DNA of 64,000 nt from Pseudomonas lurida (GTDB lineage Bacteria; Pseudomonadota; Gammaproteobacteria; Pseudomonadales; Pseudomonadaceae). The notes under the pieces are model-generated. The model did not search any database and had not been told where the DNA came from. It worked only from the letters and a program-made list of their open reading frames with translations. The first letter of the stretch is position 1. Each line of letters begins with the position of its first letter. Location: assembly GCF_013522705.1 (NCBI RefSeq), contig NZ_JAAMRE010000032.1, positions 22,000 to 85,999 on the forward strand, read 5' to 3'. Shown here piece by piece: positions 32,003 to 39,649 of this stretch. Position numbers and translations under genes: made by a program.

Positions 32003-33721
32003 ATGCCCAGCCCTTCGACGCCCATCGATGCCTGCCAATTGCCCATCCCGCACACCGAACAGGTTTGCGCGTGGCTGATGCATCACGCCGGGTTGAAGAC
32101 CGTCGATCTGGAGCGCGCCCGTCGCCTGGCTCAGGAGTCCGCCGACGACGAACTGCTCGGCCTGCTGACCCGCCTGGGGCTGGTCTCCGAGGTCGAACTG
32201 GCCCGCGCCTGGGCGGATCTGCTCGGCGCGCCACTGCTGTCGGCCGAGGCCGCGCCGGCGTTGCTCGATCCGTTGCCGGTATTGACCGAACGCTTCATGC
32301 GTCATTACCAGATAGTGCCGGTCGGCTGGAGCCACGGCGGGTTGACGGTGCTGTCGGCCAACCCGGCCCAGCGGTATGCGTTCCAGGCCCTGGCGTACGC
32401 CTGCGACGTGCCGGTGTGGCTGGCGGTGGGGCCACGTACCGAAGTCGATACTCTGATCGAGCGCTATTACGGCCAGGGCCGCTCAGCCATGGGCACCCTG
32501 ATCGAAAACCTCGACGAACAGGGCGGCGCGCTGGAAGACATCGAGCACCTCAAGGACATGGCCTCCGAAGCGCCGGTGATTCGCCTGGTCAACCTGATCC
32601 TGCAGCGCGCCGTCGAGCAGCGTGCCTCGGACATTCATATCGAACCGTTCGAAAACCAGCTCAAGGTGCGCTACCGCATCGACGGCGTGCTGCACGACGC
32701 CGAAGCACCGCCGTCCAGTTCCTCGGCGGCGGTGATTTCGCGGGTCAAGATCATGGCGCGCCTGGACATCGCCGAGCGCCGCCTGCCCCAGGACGGGCGG
32801 ATCATGCTGCGCATCCAAGGCAAGGAACTGGACCTGCGGGTGTCCACGGTGCCCACCAGTTTTGGCGAGTCGGTGGTGATGCGCCTGCTCGACCGGCAGA
32901 CCGTGCGCTTCGATTTCCAGAGCCTGGGCTTTGACGGTGCGCGCCTGCAGACTTTTCTCGAGGTGCTGGAACGGCCCCACGGCATTCTGCTGGTCACCGG
33001 CCCGACCGGCTCGGGCAAGACCACCACGCTGTACACCGCGCTGTCGCGGCTCAACACCGCCGAGCGCAAGATCATCACTGTGGAAGACCCGGTGGAATAC
33101 CAGCTCGAAGGCATCAACCAGATTCAGGTCAAGCCCGCCATCGGCTTGGATTTTGCCGGGGCGCTGCGCTCCATCGTGCGTCAGGACCCGGACGTGATCA
33201 TGATCGGCGAGATCCGCGACCTGGAGACCTGCCGCATCGCCATCCAATCCTCATTGACCGGGCACCTGGTGCTGTCGACCCTGCACACCAACAGCGCGGC
33301 GGCGAGTATCACGCGCCTGTTGGACATGGGCGTGGAGAGCTACCTGATCGCCTCGACGGTCAACGGCATTCTGGCTCAGCGCCTGGTGCGCCGGCTTGAC
33401 CCGGCCACGCGGGTGGCCTTTGAAGCGCCGCCTGAACTGGTCGAAGAACATGGCCTGGACCGCCTGACGGACCAGCGTCCGATTGTGCTCTATCGCCCCG
33501 GCACCGGTGGTTATCGCGGCCGCAGCGCGATCACCGAATTGCTGGTGATGAATGACGAACTGCGCAGCCTGCTGATGCGCCAGGCCGACGCCGCCACCCT
33601 GGAGCAGGCCGCGCGTCGCAGCGGTCTGCGCACCCTGCATGAAGAAGGCTTGCGCCAGGCCCTGGCCGGCGTGACCTCGCTGGAAGAAGTGCTGCGTGTG
33701 ACGCGTGGGGAGGGCACGTGA
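32003..33721 (+). CDS. gspE: Type II secretion ATPase GspE
   Basis: A 572-residue secretion ATPase powering pseudopilus assembly at the inner membrane. It has the N1/N2 domains (residues 1-160), Walker A GPTGSGKTTT, an Asp box around VDPVEYQLEGINQIQV, Walker B in PDVIMIGEIRDLET and a His box (GHLVLSTLHTNSA). The tetracysteine zinc module common in GspE is absent: residues around 470-500 contain no CxxC pairs. It is the first gene of the operon and overlaps gspF by 4 bp (GTGA). Confidence 0.93.
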   Translation: MPSPSTPIDACQLPIPHTEQVCAWLMHHAGLKTVDLERARRLAQESADDELLGLLTRLGLVSEVELARAWADLLGAPLLSAEAAPALLDPLPVLTERFMRHYQIVPVGWSHGGLTVLSANPAQRYAFQALAYACDVPVWLAVGPRTEVDTLIERYYGQGRSAMGTLIENLDEQGGALEDIEHLKDMASEAPVIRLVNLILQRAVEQRASDIHIEPFENQLKVRYRIDGVLHDAEAPPSSSSAAVISRVKIMARLDIAERRLPQDGRIMLRIQGKELDLRVSTVPTSFGESVVMRLLDRQTVRFDFQSLGFDGARLQTFLEVLERPHGILLVTGPTGSGKTTTLYTALSRLNTAERKIITVEDPVEYQLEGINQIQVKPAIGLDFAGALRSIVRQDPDVIMIGEIRDLETCRIAIQSSLTGHLVLSTLHTNSAAASITRLLDMGVESYLIASTVNGILAQRLVRRLDPATRVAFEAPPELVEEHGLDRLTDQRPIVLYRPGTGGYRGRSAITELLVMNDELRSLLMRQADAATLEQAARRSGLRTLHEEGLRQALAGVTSLEEVLRVTRGEGT

Positions 33722-34920
33722 GCCTGTTCAAATACCGCGCCCTCGATGCTCAGGGTGCGCCGCAGAACGGCACCGTCGATGCGAAGGATCAACCCGCCGC
33801 CGTGGCCCTGTTGCAAAAGCGCGGCCTGCTGGTGTTGCAGGTCGACCCCGCCGGCCTGAGCGGCCTGCATAAAGCCCTGGGCCGTGGCCAGCTCAACGGC
33901 GCCGCCCTCGTCAGCTTTACCCAGCAACTGGCCACGTTGCTCGGCGCCGGCCAACCCCTGGAGCGCGCCCTCGGCATCCTGCTCAAACAACCCGGCCAAC
34001 CGCAGACCCGCGCGCTGATCGAGCGCATCCGCGAACAGGTCAAGGCCGGCCAGCCGTTATCGAAAGCCCTGGAAGAGGAGGGTGGGCAGTTCTCGCCGCT
34101 GTACCTGAGCATGGTGCGCGCCGGTGAAGCGGGCGGCGCCCTGGAAAACACCCTGCGCCAGCTCAGCGATTACCTGGAACGCAGCCAGTTGCTGCGAGGC
34201 GAGGTGATCAACGCCCTGATCTATCCGGCGTTTCTGGTGGTGGGCGTGCTCGGTTCGCTGGCGCTGTTGCTGGCCTACGTGGTGCCGCAATTCGTGCCGA
34301 TTTTCAAGGACCTGGGCGTGCCGATTCCGCTGATCACCGAAGTGATTCTGAGCCTTGGGAAATTTCTCGGCGCTTATGGATTGGCCGTGCTGGCCGGGCT
34401 GATCGTGACGGTCTGGGCCTTGGCCGCGCGCCTGCGAGACCCTCGGCGCCGTGAACAATTTGACCGCCGCGTGCTTGGCCTGCGCGTTATCGGCCCGTTG
34501 CTGCAACGGGTCGAAGCGGCGCGTCTGGCACGCACTCTGGGCACCTTGCTCAGCAATGGCGTGGCCCTGCTGCACGCGTTGGTGATTGCGCGACAGGTTT
34601 GCACCAACCGTGCCCTGCAGGCCCAGGTGGCCCAGGCCGCCGAGTCGGTCAAGGGTGGCGGCACCCTGGCCAGTGCGTTCGGCACCGAGCCGCTGCTGCC
34701 GGACCTGGCCCTGCAAATGATTGAAGTCGGCGAACAGGCCGGCGACCTGGACGGCATGTTGCTCAAGGTCGCCGACGTGTTCGACGTTGAAGCCAAGCGC
34801 GGCATCGACCGCTTGCTGGCCGCGCTGGTGCCGTCGCTGACCGTGGTCATGGCGGTGCTGGTGGCGGTGATCATGCTCGCGATCATGCTGCCGCTGATGA
34901 GCCTGACCAGCAATATATGA
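33718..34920 (+). CDS. gspF: Type II secretion inner-membrane protein GspF
   Basis: 400 residues from a GTG overlapping the gspE stop. Two T2SSF repeats (about 65-190 and 270-390) and three membrane helices are visible (AFLVVGVLGSLALLLAYVVP, the helix after KFLGAYG, and the C-terminal AVLVAVIMLAIMLPLMSL). It forms the platform that contacts GspE and GspL. Confidence 0.93.
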   Translation: MSLFKYRALDAQGAPQNGTVDAKDQPAAVALLQKRGLLVLQVDPAGLSGLHKALGRGQLNGAALVSFTQQLATLLGAGQPLERALGILLKQPGQPQTRALIERIREQVKAGQPLSKALEEEGGQFSPLYLSMVRAGEAGGALENTLRQLSDYLERSQLLRGEVINALIYPAFLVVGVLGSLALLLAYVVPQFVPIFKDLGVPIPLITEVILSLGKFLGAYGLAVLAGLIVTVWALAARLRDPRRREQFDRRVLGLRVIGPLLQRVEAARLARTLGTLLSNGVALLHALVIARQVCTNRALQAQVAQAAESVKGGGTLASAFGTEPLLPDLALQMIEVGEQAGDLDGMLLKVADVFDVEAKRGIDRLLAALVPSLTVVMAVLVAVIMLAIMLPLMSLTSNI

Positions 34921-34940
34921 ACCCACAAGGACCCACTCCC

Positions 34941-35366
34941 ATGCGTCATACCCGATTCAAGCCCGCCCGCCGCCAGGGCGGTTTTACCTTGCTGGAAATG
35001 CTCGCGGTGATCGTGCTGCTGGGCATCGTCGCGACCATCGTGGTGCGCCAGGTCGGCGGCAACGTCGATAAGGGCAAGTACGGCGCGGGCAAGGCCCAAC
35101 TGGCCAGCCTGAGCATGAAGATCGAAAGCTATGGCCTGGACGTCGGCTCGCCGCCCAAGACCTTGCAGCAATTGGTCGACAAGCCCGCCAACAGCACCGG
35201 CTGGGCCGGCCCGTATGCCAAACCGTCGGACCTCAAAGACCCGTTCGGCCACGCCTTCGGTTATCGCTTCCCCGGCGAACACGGCGCCTTCGACCTGATT
35301 TTCTACGGCCAGGACGGCCAGCCCGGCGGCGATGGCTACAGCGCCGACCTGGGCAACTGGGAATAA
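34941..35366 (+). CDS. gspG: Major pseudopilin GspG
   Basis: 141 residues with a prepilin leader cleaved before Phe in RQGGFTLLEMLAV, with the conserved Glu5. The C-terminal part (YGLDVGSPPKTLQQLVDKP, GWAGPYAKPSDLKDPFGHAF, then GQDGQPGGDGYSADLGNW) shows the calcium-site pattern of GspG. I take the ATG at 34941 because AAGGA precedes it; a start at 34917, overlapping the gspF stop, is also possible. Confidence 0.95.
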   Translation: MRHTRFKPARRQGGFTLLEMLAVIVLLGIVATIVVRQVGGNVDKGKYGAGKAQLASLSMKIESYGLDVGSPPKTLQQLVDKPANSTGWAGPYAKPSDLKDPFGHAFGYRFPGEHGAFDLIFYGQDGQPGGDGYSADLGNWE

Positions 35367-35369
35367 CCC

Positions 35370-35801
35370 ATGCCCACCCGCCAACGCGGCTTTACCCTGC
35401 TGGAAATGCTGGTGGTGATCGTGCTGATCAGCCTGGCGGCCGGCCTGGTAGGGTTTGGTCTGCAACAAGGCCTGCGCGCGGCGAAGGAACGCCAGGTAGT
35501 GGGGCAGATGGTTGAAGCGCTGCGCAGCACACGGGCGCGGGCGATTGTCAGTGGCGCCACGCAACGTACATTGTTCGACCTGAAAACACTCCGTTTCCAG
35601 GCCCCGGATCGCCCGCCAAAACACTGGCCCGCCGACCTGCAAGTGACCCTCCACACCGCCGAGCAGGCCGGCTCCGCGATTGAGTTCTACCCCGACGGCA
35701 GCTCCACCGGCGGCCACCTGCTGCTGGCACACGGCACGCGGCGTTGGCGCATCGACGTCGGCTGGCTGACCGGCAGCGTGCAATCCAAGGCGTTGCCATG
35801 A
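35370..35801 (+). CDS. gspH: Minor pseudopilin GspH
   Basis: 143 residues. The type IV leader RQRGFTLLEMLVVIVLISL is followed by a GspH/FimT-like domain (MVEALRSTRARAIVSGATQR, ending SSTGGHLLLAHGTRRWRIDV). It starts 3 bp after gspG and overlaps gspI by 4 bp. Minor pseudopilins form the initiation tip of the pseudopilus. Confidence 0.88.
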   Translation: MPTRQRGFTLLEMLVVIVLISLAAGLVGFGLQQGLRAAKERQVVGQMVEALRSTRARAIVSGATQRTLFDLKTLRFQAPDRPPKHWPADLQVTLHTAEQAGSAIEFYPDGSSTGGHLLLAHGTRRWRIDVGWLTGSVQSKALP

Positions 35802-36154
35802 AAAACCAGGGCGGTTTCACCTTGCTGGAAATGCTCGCCGCGCTGCTGCTGATGGCCCTGTGCAGCACGGTGCTGCTGGTCGCCTTTGGCCAAAGCGCCC
35901 GTTCGCTGCTGCAAGTGACCCACAGCGACCGCCTCAGCCACGCCGCCCTCAGCGTGATGGACCAGGAAGCCTCCGGGCCCCTCGCCAACGGTGTGCGCCA
36001 GGGCGAACTGGACGGCATCGCCTGGCAGTTGCGCATCGCCCAGCAACCCGGTCGCCCCGGCCAGCCGCACCTGTTCCGCCTCGACCTGAGCGTTCGCGAA
36101 GGCTCGCGCAGCGCGCAATTCAGCACCCTGAAATTACGCGGGGCGAGCCTGTGA
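35798..36154 (+). CDS. gspI: Minor pseudopilin GspI
   Basis: 118 residues from the ATG at 35798 (ATGA overlap with gspH). The leader NQGGFTLLEMLAALLLMAL and the short C-terminal domain with GIAWQLRIAQ fit GspI, which nucleates the tip complex with GspJ and GspK. Confidence 0.85.
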   Translation: MKNQGGFTLLEMLAALLLMALCSTVLLVAFGQSARSLLQVTHSDRLSHAALSVMDQEASGPLANGVRQGELDGIAWQLRIAQQPGRPGQPHLFRLDLSVREGSRSAQFSTLKLRGASL

Positions 36155-36780
36155 ACACGCGACAACAGGGCTTTACCTTGCTGGAAATCCTCATCGTCAT
36201 CAGCTTGCTGGGGGTGCTGCTGGTGCTGGTCGGCGGTGCGCTGCTGGGAGCGAATCGAGCGGTGCTCAAGGCGCAGCGGTATACGGTGAGCCTGGATGAA
36301 ATGCGCGCGGCGCAGCAATTTTTGCGCAGCTCGATCAGCGAGGCGCTGCCCCTGGACGTCACCGAGGATGACAGCCAGACCGACGGTTTTTTCATCGGCA
36401 GCGCCCAGCGCATGCAATTTGTCGCGACCTTGCCCGGCGTGCTCGGCGGCGGCATCCAGCGGTTCACCTTGCAACTGACCGCGGGCGCGGCGCCGCGCGA
36501 TTTGCAGGTCACGTTCGCGCGCTTTGAAACGCCGGCCCAGGTCAGCGTGCCGGCGTCACGCGGCGAGCCCCAGGTGCTGCTCAGCGATGTCGAGGACTTG
36601 CAATTGAGCTATCGCGGCCTGTCGCCCACGGGCCAGCCCACCGGCTGGATCAGTGCCTGGCCGTGGTCGCGGCGGCTGCCCCAGACGGTGCGTATTGCCG
36701 CGCAGGTCAACGGGCCGGTGCCGTGGGTAACCCAAGTGATTGCGCTGCGCCTGAACCTGTCCAGCGGAGCCCCGGAATGA
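36151..36780 (+). CDS. gspJ: Minor pseudopilin GspJ
   Basis: 209 residues from a GTG at 36151 that overlaps the gspI stop (GTGA). The leader RQQGFTLLEILIVISLLGVL and a long C-terminal domain with VLLSDVEDLQLSYRG and the final TQVIALRLNLSSG match GspJ. The reading frame is open further upstream, but that part lies inside gspI and is rejected. Confidence 0.88.
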   Translation: MNTRQQGFTLLEILIVISLLGVLLVLVGGALLGANRAVLKAQRYTVSLDEMRAAQQFLRSSISEALPLDVTEDDSQTDGFFIGSAQRMQFVATLPGVLGGGIQRFTLQLTAGAAPRDLQVTFARFETPAQVSVPASRGEPQVLLSDVEDLQLSYRGLSPTGQPTGWISAWPWSRRLPQTVRIAAQVNGPVPWVTQVIALRLNLSSGAPE

Positions 36781-37502
36781 TCCGCCATCAGCGCGGCGTC
36801 GCGTTGCTGCTGGTGCTGTGGGTGCTGGCCTTGCTCAGCCTGCTGCTGGGCGGCCTGGCCGGCTGGGTGCAGTTGCAGACGCGTCAGGCGGCGTGGCATC
36901 GCCAGCACACCCAGGCGGTGCTGGCCGCCGAAGCGGGGATTGCCCTGGCGATGCAGGCGTTCGCCGACCCGCTGCAGCGCAAACAGTGGATCGCCGATGG
37001 GCGCGAAATCCCACTGGTGTTCGACGATGCGCAATTGCGCGTCAGCCTGCGCAGCGAGCGCGGCAAGTTGTATTTGAACAGCGCCGAGGTGGCCGATTTT
37101 GCCCGCCTGGCCCTGGCCTGCGGGGCCAGCCAGGCCCAGGCCAACCAGTTGGCGCGAGCCCTGGAGACCCGTCGCAACCAGGGCCTGGCGCCGTTTCGCG
37201 TGGTTGAAGAAGTACGTCAGTTGCCGGGCATGACCCAGGCGCTGTACAGCGCGCTGGCCCCCGAGATCAGCCTGTGGAGCGGCCTGGACCGGCCCGATGC
37301 GGCCTTCGCCAGCGCCCTGATGCGCCGTGCCCTGAACCTGCCGCACCTGAGTGCGGTGGGCGCCGACCCCGGCGAGGTGCTGGTGATCGACAGCCACGCC
37401 GAACGGCCCGGCGGCTACCACGCCCGGTTGCAGGCCACCGTGTTATTGAGCCCCGCGCAAGGCAGCGCGCAACCTTATCGAGTACTCCGTTGGCAAGAAT
37501 GA
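36777..37502 (+). CDS. gspK: Minor pseudopilin GspK
   Basis: 241 residues from the ATG at 36777 (ATGA overlap). The leader RHQRGVALLLVLWVLALLSL lacks Glu5, as is normal for GspK, the tip subunit. The body (LYLNSAEVADFARLALACGA, then FRVVEEVRQLPGM) includes the helical insertion domain. It is shorter than the roughly 300 residues of many homologues. Confidence 0.88.
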   Translation: MIRHQRGVALLLVLWVLALLSLLLGGLAGWVQLQTRQAAWHRQHTQAVLAAEAGIALAMQAFADPLQRKQWIADGREIPLVFDDAQLRVSLRSERGKLYLNSAEVADFARLALACGASQAQANQLARALETRRNQGLAPFRVVEEVRQLPGMTQALYSALAPEISLWSGLDRPDAAFASALMRRALNLPHLSAVGADPGEVLVIDSHAERPGGYHARLQATVLLSPAQGSAQPYRVLRWQE

Positions 37503-38542
37503 ATGACTACCTCGCGGCGCGCGTGCGGCCGCTCACGGCGCCTATCGCCCAGCGCTGGCGTGGCAGCCTGTTGCAACAGGGCTGGCGGCTGTGGCTCAAG
37601 GAACTGCGCGGCTGCCTGCCGCGCTGGTTGTTGCTGCACGATATTGCGGACCGGCTCTACCACTGGCCGCTGACCGCCGCCGTACCGCCCGTGGTGGGCG
37701 AGGTGCGCCAGGTGCTGGTGCTGACTGCGCAAACGGTGCTGATACAAACCCTGCGGCTGCCGCCGGCCGCCGCGCGCAACCTGTCTACCGTGGTCGGCTA
37801 CGAACTGGATCGCTTCACCCCGTTCGAGGCGGCGCAACTTTATTTCGTCGTTCGCCAGGAGCGGCGCACGCCAGCCTATGTAGAAGTAACGCTGATAGCC
37901 GTTCTGCGCGAGCGTCTGGACCAGATCCTCGCCGACTGCGCCGACCTGGGGCTGCGGCCCCATGCGGTGGATGTGCAGGACGCCACGGGCAACGCCCTTG
38001 GTGTAGACCTGTTGCCGCTGCCGCTGCGCCGCCGTCAGCGCCCGCCCGGAAAGGGCCTGCAACGCAGCCTGCCGTGGTTGTGCGGCGCCTTGATGATCGG
38101 TGCCATGCTGCTTTGGCTCGACGACCGCCAGCGGGTTTTGGAGGCCATGCAGCAGAGTGTGCGCGAGCAAAAAAACCAGGTGGCCGAAATTCAGGCGCTG
38201 CGCCAGCAACTGCTCAATACCCGGGGCGCCGCGCAATACCTGATTCGCCGCAAAATGGCGCAACCGCCGCTGTCGGCGCTGCTCAATGAACTGACCGCGT
38301 GCCTGCCGCCCGACACCTGGCTCGATCAGTTGGAAGTCAACGACGGCGCCGAGGTGTCCTTCTCCGGGCAAAGCGCCAAGGCCAGCGCGCTGATCACCCG
38401 AATCAAAGGTTGCCGCAGCCTGGAAAACGCCCAGTTCGAAGGGGTGATTCAACCCGATGCGCAAACCGGCAAGGATCAGTTTTCCTTGCGCGCCCACCTG
38501 CACCAGGAGGCCGCTGATGCGCCGACCGCTGACACCCCGTGA
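37499..38542 (+). CDS. gspL: Type II secretion protein GspL
   Basis: 347 residues from the ATG at 37499 (ATGA overlap). The N-terminal cytoplasmic actin-like/PilM-like region (VVGYELDRFTPFEAAQLYFV) precedes one membrane helix (LPWLCGALMIGAMLLWL) and a PilN-like periplasmic coiled coil and ferredoxin-like domain (LNELTACLPPDTWLDQLEVN). GspL couples GspE to the periplasmic parts. Confidence 0.88.
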   Translation: MNDYLAARVRPLTAPIAQRWRGSLLQQGWRLWLKELRGCLPRWLLLHDIADRLYHWPLTAAVPPVVGEVRQVLVLTAQTVLIQTLRLPPAAARNLSTVVGYELDRFTPFEAAQLYFVVRQERRTPAYVEVTLIAVLRERLDQILADCADLGLRPHAVDVQDATGNALGVDLLPLPLRRRQRPPGKGLQRSLPWLCGALMIGAMLLWLDDRQRVLEAMQQSVREQKNQVAEIQALRQQLLNTRGAAQYLIRRKMAQPPLSALLNELTACLPPDTWLDQLEVNDGAEVSFSGQSAKASALITRIKGCRSLENAQFEGVIQPDAQTGKDQFSLRAHLHQEAADAPTADTP

Positions 38543-39128
38543 ACGCCGTGGCGCCGCCCTGATCGGCCTGGCCGTGGTGCTCGGAGCCGTCTACTGGCTG
38601 TTGATCGACAGCTGGTTCGCCGGGCCCTTGCGCGCCATGAGCGAGCAGGCCGAGCAGCTGCGTGAGCAACAGCAACGCTACGCCGGCGTGCTTCGCCAGG
38701 GCGACAGCCTGCGTCAACAATTGGAGCAGGCGCGCCAGGACCCGGCCAGCAGCACCAGCCTGTTGCCGGGCGATGACCCCAGCGCGGTCGCCGCCGACCT
38801 GATGCAACGCATCGCCGACCTGATCAACAGCCGCGCCACGGTCGGCGGCGGTTGCAGCCTGACCCAGCGCATGCCGATCACCCCTCAACAGGACGACAGC
38901 GAGCCCTATCGCCAGGTCAAGGTCAGCCTCACGCTCAACTGCGCCATCGAGCCGTTGACCGCGATTGTGCATGAGCTGGAATATCAGCGGCCGTTTCTGT
39001 TCGTCGATGAAATGAGCATCCGCCGCGCGCCGAACGCGCCAGTCAGTGGCGGTGCCGGCAAGCTGGTTGTGCACCTGTTGGTGCGCGGCTACCTGCAACC
39101 GGCGGGCGCGCGGCAGGTGCAGCCATGA
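38517..39128 (+). CDS. gspM: Type II secretion protein GspM
   Basis: 203 residues from the ATG at 38517, overlapping gspL by 26 bp. One N-terminal membrane helix (ALIGLAVVLGAVYWLLI) is followed by a coiled coil (EQAEQLREQQQRYAGVLRQG) and a ferredoxin-like domain (CAIEPLTAIVHELEYQRPFL). It is the usual partner of GspL in the inner-membrane platform. Confidence 0.87.
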   Translation: MRRPLTPRERRGAALIGLAVVLGAVYWLLIDSWFAGPLRAMSEQAEQLREQQQRYAGVLRQGDSLRQQLEQARQDPASSTSLLPGDDPSAVAADLMQRIADLINSRATVGGGCSLTQRMPITPQQDDSEPYRQVKVSLTLNCAIEPLTAIVHELEYQRPFLFVDEMSIRRAPNAPVSGGAGKLVVHLLVRGYLQPAGARQVQP

Positions 39129-39649
39129 TCAGTGCACTGCGCCCCGTTGAATGGCTCCTGCTTGGCGTTGCCGCGGTGTTGAGCCTGCTGATGGTCGGCA
39201 TTCTCAGCAGCATCGGCGACGCGCCCGAATGGCTGCCGGCGCCTGCGCCCGATGCGCGCACCCAGGCAGCGGCCAAGGTGCTGAATGCACCGAGTGCCAG
39301 CCTCGACAGCCTGGCCGGAACCTGGCAGGCGCCGCTGTTCAGCCCGGATCGCAGCCCCGACCGCGCCGTCGGCCAGGCGGGTGTGTCCGACCTGTCGAGC
39401 CTGGTGCTGACCGGCATCATCCTGGACGGCAACGTACAGGTGGCGCTGCTCAAGCGCGCGGACGGCCCGCCGCTCAAAGTCCACCAGGGCCAGACTTTGC
39501 CCAACGGCTGGCGGCTCGAACAGCTGACCGCCCGCCACGCCCGTTTTGTGCTGGATGGCCGCACGCACACCCTGAGCCTGAATACCCCGCGTTTGCCGCC
39601 ACCGTCCACCACGCCCCCGATTACCCTTCCTCACGAGTCCACCCCTTGA
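39125..39649 (+). CDS. GspC/GspN-like type II secretion protein
   Basis: 174 residues from an ATG overlapping the gspM stop. One membrane helix (VEWLLLGVAAVLSLLMVGIL), a Pro/Ala-rich linker and a homology-region-like beta domain are visible (LVLTGIILDGNVQVALLKRA, then QTLPNGWRLEQLTARHARF). There is no PDZ domain. The layout fits the HR domain of GspC, which docks on the secretin; many databases would label it GspN. A separate full-length gspC is not present in this operon. Confidence 0.75.
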   Translation: MISALRPVEWLLLGVAAVLSLLMVGILSSIGDAPEWLPAPAPDARTQAAAKVLNAPSASLDSLAGTWQAPLFSPDRSPDRAVGQAGVSDLSSLVLTGIILDGNVQVALLKRADGPPLKVHQGQTLPNGWRLEQLTARHARFVLDGRTHTLSLNTPRLPPPSTTPPITLPHESTP